Positions 22,447 through 32,900 of a stretch of DNA of 64,000 bases are shown here, one piece after another (within the stretch, counting starts at the first letter, position 1; each line of letters begins with the position of its first letter). Under the pieces are notes generated by a model. It saw nothing but the letters and a program-made list of their open reading frames with translations, was not told the origin of the DNA and ran no database searches. Made by a program: the position numbers and the translations under genes. The stretch lies in the NCBI GenBank assembly GCA_007449985.2, contig VIIQ02000737.1, forward strand, positions 124,001 through 188,000, in the 5' to 3' direction. The stretch comes from Desmodesmus armatus (Eukaryota; Chlorophyta; Chlorophyceae; Sphaeropleales; Scenedesmaceae).

Positions 22447-25400
22447 TCACAAAGAAGCCGACAGGTCGTTGATAGCTGCGCCCAGTGGCCAAGCTGCCTC
22501 GACAGGCTCCCCATTGTACATCACCTGCACGGCGCAGACACACAAATGGAACACTTGCTTACTGGCTTACACCTCTCACAAGGGCGCTGCAATGCTTTCC
22601 CCTCCTGCACACGATACACACAGTGATGGCAACCCCTCAATCCCCTCTTTAATTCCCTCCTCACTCAACATGTCGGGGTCCCACCCAGTGTGCTGCATCA
22701 TCACCCACCTGCTTCACGAGAGTGATGGATGCTGTCTCTGGCAGGTCAAAGCCCTGTGTCAGCACTGTGTGGCAGAAGGACAGGTCCAGGCAGAAGTAGG
22801 GGGCGTGTGCAGCCTGCAGCCCACTGAAGCTCTTGGACAGCTCAGACACATCTTTGCCACACGCGGCCGCTGCACGCTTTGCAAAGTCCTGCAGACAGAC
22901 AGACACACAGCCAGGCACGCAGCAGGGCCAGGCGAGGCAGCGCATGGTCAAAAAGGGCAGTGCTGCAAAGGCGCTCTCTGCGAGATGATGTCACCAGAAA
23001 TTGGGGACTCTATTGTTCACCACACACTGCAGAACTTCCTGTTGCAGGCGCGGGGGCCTCACAACCTGACCCCTTCCTGGCCCCTGCAACCCCCAGCCAT
23101 GTACCCCCTTGCCCTCCCGCAAACATCCTGGGGCTGGTCCTGCAAGCCGCTCCAGCCGCCCTCTTGTGCCGTCACCCTCTCCAGCCATCCTCTTGTGCCC
23201 CAAACCGCTGCAGCCACCCTCTTGCCCCCCAACCCCCTCCAGCACACCCTCTCGTCCCCCAAACCCGTCCAGCACACCCTTTCGTCCGGAGACCCCCACC
23301 AGCCGCCCCACGTCCCTCCTGTGTCTCCCTCCTGCCCACCTTTGGGCTGGTCTTCCAAGCAATGGCCTCCTTGTCGCTGATGATGCCGCTGTCCAGTGCC
23401 CTGTCCCAGAAGTAGCTGGACACGTAGTACACGCGAGCCATCTTGCTGGGCTTGCCCCGCCACGCACCACTGAAGGAGCAGCGCTCCTGCACGCAGCCAT
23501 GGCCACGAGCACAGACGATGACAGTCGGTTGAGAGCAGAGCATGTGATCATCAGCAAGTCTTGCAAAACCAATTGGTCATTCGAATGACCAAATGGTCGA
23601 CTGACTGAGTCCTGTCTGTCTGACGAGCTCTCCCAGCAGCATAAACACCCTGCGTACGTTGGGCAGCCACTTGTAGCAGGAGCCAAGCACCGAACACAGC
23701 AGAAACAAGCTGGTGCATGCTGCAGCGCTGCCAGTGCGCCCATCAGCACAGACACACGCTGCGCTGACACTGTACACCATCAGCACGATCTGGCAGTGCA
23801 ACCTGATCACACGGTAAACCCACACTCAAGTGGGGGTTGTCTCCCCCACGTCAGCGCACCTTGGGCTGTCCGCAGTCCTTGTCGTGTTCCAGTGCCTTGA
23901 AGGCCATAGCAGCACAGCGCTTGAAGTCACCCGCCTCAACAACCTCACCAACAGAGTACTCCTTGCCTGCACACACACACGACGAGACGATTTCTGAATG
24001 TCAGTAGGATTGCATCGGTTGTCATCAAGCTAAGTGTCCTACACACACAGCCCCACAGGACCATCAATGGACGTTTCCAAACTGTCCTAACCCAGCTTGT
24101 GGATTGAAGTTCCGTGTGAGCCAGGGGTGAGTGTGGGACAAGGTGCCCAACTCCCTTGCTGCTTTGGTTGGCGTGCTGGACACCTGGTGGAGGAACCAGG
24201 GGTGCTAGACACATCTTACTGGCCAGGCATCGTCTCAGGCCCCCAGCACTTGGGTTCGCGTGGGCGTGGTGTGTGTGGCCAGCCGATGTGAGTCCCCACG
24301 CCCCCCCCCCCCCCGCTATTTAGGTCATAACCACAACCCAAACATGACTCACGGAAATCAAATAGCTGCCACGGTTACGCCACACACTGCTCAACAAGGG
24401 AGCCAGTCGCGCAAGGGGTGATTGTTAGCACACAGGCCACACAACAACACCAGGGCATGGACTTGCAGGCAACCCAGCCCATTTGCGCTGGCAGACAAGT
24501 GGTGCTGCCGCCCCTCGTATCTCTACGGAGCACCGATGTAAAGCCAGTTCAGTATGCCAGTGCGTGGCTTTCGTCAAACCGCACATGTCGTTGTGGATTC
24601 AGCAGTGCCAAGTGATAGGCCAGTGATGGCTGCCAGCCTACCTGCATAGCTGTACTTGAGGCTGCTGCCCTTTGCAAAGCAGGGATGGTTAGGGTCATCC
24701 TTGCCGGCCTCAATCACCTTGGCACGGGCAGCCATAAGCCCATAGCCCAGGTAGCTGCACATCAGCACAGCATGCACACGGTGTAGATGGTCACTCCAGT
24801 GTAAACACGCCTTGGTTGGAAACAATCTGGCACGATAAGGCAAAGTCCGTGTTGCTATGAGTGACGTATGCACCATCCGGAACTTCCGTGGATCATCCAC
24901 GGAAGTTCCCAGTCTTTCTGGACCACCCAGTTGCTCACTCCTTGCCTGGTGCTTTCCTGTTTCCAGAAAGCACACACCAGGGGTGGTAAAGCAGCACACA
25001 CAAACAACACTTGCAGATGCACTGCAAGCTGCTGACTCTGCGAGTCATCCACTACCAGCAATCATCTGCCCTGCAGGACACACGGCTGCAGCCGCCTGTA
25101 ACGCCTCAGCGAAGGTGCCCCTTGTGGACTGTCGATTACTGACTGCAGCAACCCACTGGGCACATCACCACATCACTCAACACTCCCACACCAGCCTCTC
25201 ACCTGTGTACATACACATTGAATGCTGCTCCCCCAGCCTTGAGTGGCGTGACATACCCTGAAGGAGCCACAGTGGCCTCGTCCTGGGGCAGGGCAAAGGC
25301 CTCCTGCACTGAGCCACCCCCCAGGTCGATGGCTGCAACTGTGGCTGCAGGCCCCTTGTCCAGCTTGCCTAGAAGGTAGTTGAGGGTGAGCCAGGCAAAG

Positions 25401-26157
25401 GCCCCCTCATGGGCGCCATCCATGATACCCACAGCATCTGCAGGAAACAAGTGCGGATGGGAGTGATGAAGACAGCAAGAGTGGTACCAAGGGCAGCAAC
25501 ATATGCAGCAGGACAAGCAGCAGGACAGAGACAGACAGAGTGACAGGCTGTCAGCACAGAGCAGCATGGTAACCTGTCCATGCGGCTGCATAGCACACTT
25601 GTGGTTTTGAAGCGACACTGCCAGGTTGCATGCTGCCATGTGCTGACACACCAGCCAGCCTCCAAGACCTGCCTGACACCTGTACACAGCCAGCCGGGTC
25701 GTGTGTGAAGGCCTTGCGCAAGGGGCCCGGTGCAACTGCACACACGCTCACCAGCTTTGATTGTGAAGGGTGACTGGGCCAGGTATGCTCGCACTGCTGC
25801 CAGGATGTCGTCTGCCTTGCTGCCAGGCAGCAGCCGCAAGCCTGCTGTAGCCTTCAAAGATAGGCTGGTGCTGGCCTGCGGGACATAACACCATACCGAC
25901 AGCAATGCGTGCAGCACGAGTCAGCAATGAGTCTTAACATGGGATTTGCGTGCGTGTTGTGGGCTGGCTGCTGCCTGCAGCAATCCGGCACTTGTGTGCA
26001 CCAAGCAGAGTGCATGGCTGGCGCTGCGCAACACAGCAGGCGTGGCAACCGCCAACTGCTGCCTGCAAAGTGTTGCTACGGTCTGTTGTGGCGCGCGGCG
26101 CTGCAGCAACATGCCAAGCCAGCACGCCTGTGCACGATGACGTGCGCATCGGCGATG

Positions 26158-26189
<32 letters not shown>

Positions 26190-27161
26190 CAGACAGTAAC
26201 GCACGGCCAGCAACTAGCTAGCAAGCAAGCAAGCCAGACATACAGACAGAGCCACAGCACCGGCCCCAGGCTGCGCACCTGCTGTTCCTTGGGCACAGCC
26301 TTGAGTGCCTCCTCCATGAGTGGCTTGAGACTGTCTGCTGCTGCCTGCGGGTTGTCCTCAAACGAGCTAAGCCCAGGCTTCAATTGATGGAAGCCATCCG
26401 ACTGCAACTGCAGCTGCTTGCCGACCTGCTTGAACTTGAATATGTGTATGCGGCTGCCCGTGCTGCCTGCATCTAGGACTATGTTATACATGTAGCTGCC
26501 AGCGCCAGCGGTGCTGGTGCTGGTGCTGCTGCTGTGGTGGCTGCGGCTGCTGCTGCTCCTGATTGAGTGCGACCTGCTGGTGTGGTCTGTGCTGCCTGCT
26601 GGGAACATGAACCCTATCAGCATGAGGATCATAACCATCTGCAGGAAAACACACACCAGAATCAGCAACGACAGCAGCTTGGGTTGAGCGTGTGCACATT
26701 GATGATCAGATATGCAGGTGGCGGTTGGACTTACATGCTAGTTTGTGCAGCTGTTTGCACCGATCATTATTGAACCACAGGAAATGCCATGAACATACTG
26801 TCACAGGCAGCAGAACTGCTGAATAGTGGCCGCGTGGCACAGCTGGGGGTTGTGCTGCCTTGGACGCTGCTAGCCACTCACCGGGACACATGCCACCAGA
26901 ACAACACCCCGGTACCTGGCATGGCGGGAAAACCCAACACAGCAGCAAGTGGGTGAGGCTACAGCTCACCATAAGGAGCAACACATAGATGCTTTCTGCC
27001 AGCAAACTGTACCCAAGATACCTCCAAATCTTGTCAGTAACAGTCTCATGTCGCCGGATGATCATTTTGTTCTTCAAAGGTGCTGCTGAGAAGCGCAACA
27101 GTGGCGATGTGACTCCTGAGCCTGTCATATGGCGTGCGTTGCAGTTGTTGGCAGGGTTCAT
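22447..27161 (-). CDS. Apyrase (GDA1/CD39 nucleoside triphosphate diphosphohydrolase)
   Basis: Hydrolyses NTPs and NDPs to NMPs, probably in the Golgi/secretory system or at the cell surface. Exons (minus): 27161-26970, 26638-26279, 25875-25752, 25437-25203, 24754-24642, 23966-23860, 23486-23340, 22888-22709 and 22524-22447, in phase, 511 aa. One N-terminal signal anchor is assembled across the first intron (SIYVLLLM joined to MVMILMLIGFMF), followed by a Ser/His/Thr-rich stalk. Apyrase conserved regions: ACR1 VLDAGSTGSRIHIF, ACR2 LKATAGLRLLPG, ACR3 MDGAHEGAFAWLTLNYLLG, ACR4 AAIDLGGGSVQEAF, then VYVHSYLGYGLMAAR and C-terminal EAAWPLGAAINDL. The first in-frame ATG after an upstream TTG-only stretch is at 27161. 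The stop lies 309 bp from the WRAP53 start. Whether it is Golgi or ecto-type cannot be told. Confidence 0.92.
23095..23335. repeat. Minisatellite beside an apyrase splice donor
   Basis: Imperfect units of about 30-35 bp built on ccctctcgtcccccaaaccc and ctccagc occupy most of the intron directly after the donor at 23339. Confidence 0.6.
26159..26250. repeat. CCAG and CAAG microsatellites in apyrase intron
   Basis: About seven CCAG units near 26159-26190, followed by gcaagcaagcaagccagac at about 26219-26238. Simple slippage repeats just intron-side of the donor at 26278. Confidence 0.7.
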
Positions 27162-27842
27162 GCCCTGCCTGCAGCTGCTGCAGGATTGAGTGCTGAGCGC
27201 TGCTGCTGGTGGTGCTGGGTCGGCTGCTGTGTGGGGTAGTGGGTGGGTTCTGATGGATGGGTCTCTGCTGCTCAGTCTGGCGGTGGCTTGCAAGGGTCAG
27301 AATTGAATATTCAAGTGGGTCAGTGACTACCGTACTACAAAGGCAGAGCTGGTCTGTACAAGGAGAGCATGGCACCAGCAGGCTGTGAGACAGACCTGAA
27401 CTAGAGAAAGGTGTGGACAGCTGGCCAGGGTTCAGTACCCTTATAACAGTATAGTTGTACATCAAGAACACATATGCTGATGTTTGATCGCGCCAGAGCT
27501 CAAAATTTGCATGACGGTTACAAGTGGGACATAAACCTGCTTCATAAACCGGAAACACCAGGTGTCACAACTTGCTGACAGTCACTGCAGCAATTCTCCG
27601 TCCGCAACTACCATCCACGACACGCTGCTTTGTTCACGGTCGATCAGGATTTCGGTGCTGACGCGTCCGGTTGTTCCAGCCAGCTCACACTAGTTAGACA
27701 CCAGCATGCAGGTCACATGCAGACAATGCACCTCGGTGGGAGCCACGAGAAGCAGAGGTGGGATGACACACAGCTGATCACGAGCCCAACCCTGCACAAA
27801 ACAGCCAAACACAGTTGCATGGGGCTGCCGTGACGCACTGGA

Positions 27843-28629
27843 GTGCCACAAAGCATATTCGTCTTGATTTTTGAGTATGCGGAGCCCCTGGTCTCGTATC
27901 AGACCCCACCAGTCCATCCATGCATTGGTGCTGTTCTGCCATGTCACCACACAGTCTGTTCCGCTGTCGATGCAGGCTCCTGCAGGCCCACAGCAGCTGT
28001 GCGCAGCCCCACAGTCGCAACTTGGACCAGACCCACGCCAGACAGGGATGAAACCTGGACGAAGCCCTCGTATGTGCCCAGACCCGGCCAGTCCCCCGTC
28101 GTCCAGCCCTATCGGACAGAGGACCAGCCCCTCTACACACCCAGTGCCCCAGAATTCATCCCAGCAGAGCGGCCGGAGCAGCAGAAGGAGATGCCCAAGG
28201 GGCCAGACATGCCAGGTGCGGCAGATACACCACAGTGTTGTCAGTCCAGCCACTTTTGTTGGCACAGTGTGTGATCTGCATGGCGCAGTGCCCATAGGTG
28301 CTGGTCACAGAGTGCTCAGTTACACCTGCAGTGCACGATGGGGTGATTGCATCATCAGTTTATACTGTAGGCAGGGCGGTGCCAGGCAGGCAGTGGGCCG
28401 TCAAGCAGCTGCCTTCCCCTAGCAGTGTGTCTCAGCTGTGTAGCTCTGTTCAACTGTGCCTGCTGTTGTTTTACGGCTGCGTTTGGTGCTGCTGCTGCCG
28501 GTTGGTGGCTGGGGGGTTGTGCATGCAGAGCGCCGGCCTGACCCCATACCTGCGGGTACCCCTAAGGAGAGGCCGCCAGCAGGGGAGCCACAGACAGAGG
28601 CGCCTCCAGAAGCCCCAAAGGAGAAGTGA
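27843..28629 (+). CDS. Small Pro/Glu-rich protein, 5' end unresolved
   Basis: Two exons join in phase: one ending at 28215 (donor CCAG|GTGCGG) and 28529-28629 (acceptor GCATGCAG). Together they read TWTRPTPDRDETWTKPSYVP, then RPGQSPVVQPYRTEDQPLYT, SAPEFIPAERPEQQKEMPKG and PDMPERRPDPIPAGTPKERP, ending PEAPKEK and a stop. Composition is strongly Pro, Glu and Lys. The upstream open frame reaches 27843, but the real first exon may be elsewhere, for example after an acceptor near 28014. It diverges from the apyrase gene. I do not recognise a family; a small organelle-complex subunit or a structural protein are guesses only. Confidence 0.55.
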
Positions 28630-29949
28630 CAGCAGCAGCTGCTGGATTCAGCCGCTGGCGCAGCAGCAGCAGCTGTTTTTGAGTCAGCCCAGTAGTGCTT
28701 GAGTGCTGCTGTCGCTAAACCTGCTGATTGAGCAGGCAAGCTGCTGTCATTACGAGACAGTTGGTGGCCCCGGGCCCTTGACATATGCTCAACCGTGTTT
28801 TCGCTTTTGAAAACGGCTGGATCACTGATGCTGGTACTGGCAGCCTGGAGTGAACACAGAGTTGCTTGCTGCACCCTGGCCGTGCCTTTGTGCCCCAAAG
28901 AGGTGGTGCAACGCTGCTAGCTAGTAGTTGTGTTGGGTGTTATGTGCTGTTATCATGTTTCGCAGACGCTGACGGTGTTGTCTGCGTCATTTTGGTGGCC
29001 TCAGTTGTGTTCTGAGTATGCTTGTGCTGCACACTTCACAGTCTGTGTGCTGCAACAGCTCAGCATTGCAGAGGGACACAGAGCACGCAGAACGTTGTGT
29101 GGTGGGGTGTGGCATGCATGTGTCCTATATGCAGCAGTCACTGTGTGCTCATGCGGTCCATGTAGTAAAGTTTGTTGCAGCTGCCAGGCCTGCAAGAGGG
29201 GAAGTGTTGCTGGCTGTTTGAAGTTGTTTATTGCAACGTGCCTGTTGTCACGCCTTTTATCGTGATACAGACATTAACACCTGTTACCGGGGACTGTCAC
29301 CTTGCCTGCTCAGCACGTCAGCGCAACCCACAGCGCAACAGCACCACACATGCAAGCGTCTGGTGAAGGTCTGCAGTATACAGCTACTTCCTCCAACGAT
29401 TACTGCACGTATGCACGTAAGTACTGCTTACTAACTGTGCGACTGACGCAACACAGCACAATTATGCATGGGCATGGGGTCCTTCCAGTGTGCTGTCCAA
29501 TGCCCCGCACTTGTGAACAGCACGGTGGCCTAGACCTTTTCAGTATTCCCACTGCATTTGGAGCTGGAAAGTAAGCTGGCAGTGGGCCTGTCTCACACAG
29601 CTCTCCTATCGTTTGCTAATCTTCCACCTCAGACCCCCTCCTGCGTTGTTTGCTAGCTCTGCGGCGCAGAGCTGCGCCTCCTTACAGTGCTCCACCTGGT
29701 GCTGTCGAGATGCCTGAGTGTGTATGTGGCCGACTGCTGCCAGCCTGGCAGGGTGCTTCAGTGTGCTAATGTGGACAGCCTTCTCACTAGCTCGTCACTT
29801 ATGCTCGCTGTGCTGTGTTTGTGACTGTCAACACAGACTGGCACTCCATACTACGCCCCTCTCACGCAGCCTTGCCCATAGTTGGTCAAACTTCCAGTTG
29901 TCATTCTGCTGATATAACACTCAGTAACACTTCCATCGGGCCAGGAACA
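28630..29949. other. Intergenic region, no gene seen
   Basis: Between the Pro-rich gene and the amino-acid transporter. No exon with coherent splice borders is visible. The last 200 bp probably hold the transporter promoter and 5' UTR; no TATA box is obvious. Confidence 0.5.
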
Positions 29950-32900
29950 ATGGCCAAGAGCACTGTGAGGGCGATAGCGACGATTCATTCCAACGCACCA
30001 GTGGTTAACGGTGGCCACAACAACTTTGGTCGTCAAGATCATTCAGTCACTATGGCCCCTGACGCCAAGGATGCATCAGCTGCCCCTGCTGAAGCAAAGA
30101 AGCGATCATGGTCTGGATTCGACAAGCCTAGCGACTACTTTTCCAGTCTCAAACAAACTCCAAAGTTGTTCAGCAAGAGATGTGCCTACATTCGCTCCCC
30201 AGAGGAGCAAATGAAAGACAAGGAGGCAGCGAGCGGAGACATGAAACAAGTGCTCAATTGGTTTCACGTCATGGCGCTGGGCACGTAAGAAGGGTTTCGG
30301 AAGTGCGAGAGTAACCACGGTGGCATGCTGACCGACCATGTGTACCACAACAGACTGCGATTCACCGCAGCAGGCAATCACACATGTCTTTGTGCTCCCA
30401 CAATTCATTGCGTGCGACATGTGCTGCTGTGTACTTTTGACGTCTGCATGCTTCCGTGGATTGAGATCCTGACTCACCTGCTGCTCTTTGTGTTCCAACT
30501 GCAACCGCACCTGACAATGCTTCACCGTTCCACAAACACGCAGAGGAATGATCATTGGTGAGCCCGGACATGATCAGGGCTAGAGGCAGGGGTTTGCTAG
30601 TTGGGGGGTAACCAGGGGAGGGGACGGAACAGCGGGTGACTCCCTCAATGGGGCGTCAAGCTTGGGCTTGCAGCCGTCGCAGACCAGCCTGCTACTCGAG
30701 ACACGTCGATGTATGATATCATGTCTTCATGTGGGCCTCACACATCTGCGTGCTGCACACTTGTTCCTTGGCTTGCAGGCGCTGGAATTTTTGTCAGCGT
30801 GAGTGCCGCGCCTGCATTTGCACCCTGCCGTCACACACAGTGCACCATGCTGCAGCATATTGGGAGTAGTTAGCATAAACCAAAACGGCAGCAGCAGCTG
30901 ACTGCCTGCTTCCTCTCATCCAGGCAGTACAAGTCAAACACATGCGCACATGCCATATGGCATGCATGCCTTGACGCAGCATGGTGCATGCTTCTATGGG
31001 CTTGGCCTGTTGGTTTTTGTGACGACCTTTGTGTTGTCTGCCGCCCCGTTGTCTCATGGTCCTGAAATTCAGACCGGTGCTGCTGCCAAGACCCTGGCTG
31101 GGTGAGTTTTTCTCCAGCAGTTGGATGAACTTGTACAGTGCATGCAGAGGGGACAGGGTCACCACCTACAGAGTTACCTAAACCCTAAACCCTGAACTTG
31201 CAGATGCGTGCTCCTGCTGGACCCCAGCAGTCAATGCAAGACGTGCAATGAGCGCATGGCACCTAGGCAAAGCTACCATCACCCCCGGCCATCGCATATG
31301 CCAATGCATCAGCCGACATGGTTTGCAATACTGTCTGCACAATGCTACACCCGCCGTAATTCAATGCACACCTCCGCACTCCACAGAGTGACTGCATGTC
31401 CAGATTTGCTTGTCCCAATCTGTACGACCCATGCACGACACGCTGCCTCGGGCTACAACCACCTGTTGTTGCCACTCCCTGCCCCTCCTTTCTGCAGCCC
31501 TGCTGTCATCCTCAGCTTCCTGGTGGCAGGCATCTCAGCCCTGCTGTCTGCCCTGTGCTACAGCGAATTCGCAGCAGAGGTGGGGCTGTGAGCTGCTGAC
31601 TGCAGGCTGTGTGGCCTGTCCTTAGTGCCACTGAGTAGTGCCTGTGGGTATGACACAATGTGAGCTGCACTGTGTGTGAGACAGGGAGTGCATCCAACCA
31701 ATGCATCAACCATCCAAAGTTGGTGTGTGGAGGGGGGCAGGGGAGGTAGATTGCCAGCTGGTATTGCACCCACGAGGCAAGCACACCCCTACTCGATCCA
31801 CCAGCTATGCAGTCAGTGGCTGCACAGTTGTGGTAGCCTCTTCGCTTTCACGATTGGTTCTGCAACCAGTGATGCACCCCAGTGGGTTGCTTTGTGTGTA
31901 CTTCGAGCAGTCAATGGCTGATGCTGTGTCTTGTCCTGTGTTGTTTGTGCCTGCAGTTCCCGCTGGCAGGTGGAGCTTACAACTACATCAGCATGAGCTT
32001 GGTGGGTGCAGGCAGTTATGAAGCGCCCTCTGTTGGCAGCATGCAGTACAGTGCAGTGCAGTACAGTACTGTGCAGTGGCAGTACAGTACAGTGCAGTGC
32101 AGTACAGTGCAGTACAGTACATCACAGTACTGTGCAGCTGCAGTACAGTACGGTACAGTACATTGCATTACAGTACCAGTGACGCAGCTGCACACCCAGC
32201 ACTGTTACTGCTGTGCACACGCACTGGTCAAGTGCCTCGCACCCACCAGCTAGTTTGTATGTTGCTTGCTGGCAGCATAGGAGGGGTATGACGTGTGCGC
32301 CAGCGCTCACAAGTGGCAGCAGTCACTTATTAGTTTTATTAGTTTTATTATTTTTATTTTTTTTATTATTTTATTCACGGATTACGCTGGCTGATGGTGC
32401 CCCTGCTGCCGCCTGCACCCTGCACCCCCAGCAAATTGGTGTAGGGTGTACGGTCCCTACATCTTAAACCCTAAACCCCCCGCCATCTACCCCCACCCAC
32501 CCATGTTTGCACGCATGTCGTGTGCAGGGAGAGATGGCTGCATGGCTGATTGTCACCACGCTGATTTTGGAGTACATCTTGGTGGGTGCAGCAGCAGCAG
32601 CAGCAGCAGCAGCAGCACACTGCCGCAAGCCAGCTACCCCACAGCTGCTTGCTGCAGATGCCACTGTAATGCTGTTGCATGGCCAGACATTCACGTGTCG
32701 TGTGGACAGCAGTCACCTCTTGCGTGGCCAGCAGTCTTATTTGCATGGCCATGGCCAAATCACATGTTGCATGGCCTGCAGTCATGAGCAAGTCACTGAA
32801 GACAGACTCGCTGAGCAAATACTTGGAGGGGTGGGGGCAAGTTTCCTTGCAGCGATTGCTCCCAGCAATGAACATGACCAATGGATGTGATACTGCCTGG

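Noticed and set aside
22469..23415. Long plus-strand ORFs opposite the apyrase exons
   Set aside because: Antisense shadows of apyrase exons and of a Pro-coding minisatellite; no motifs or splice logic.
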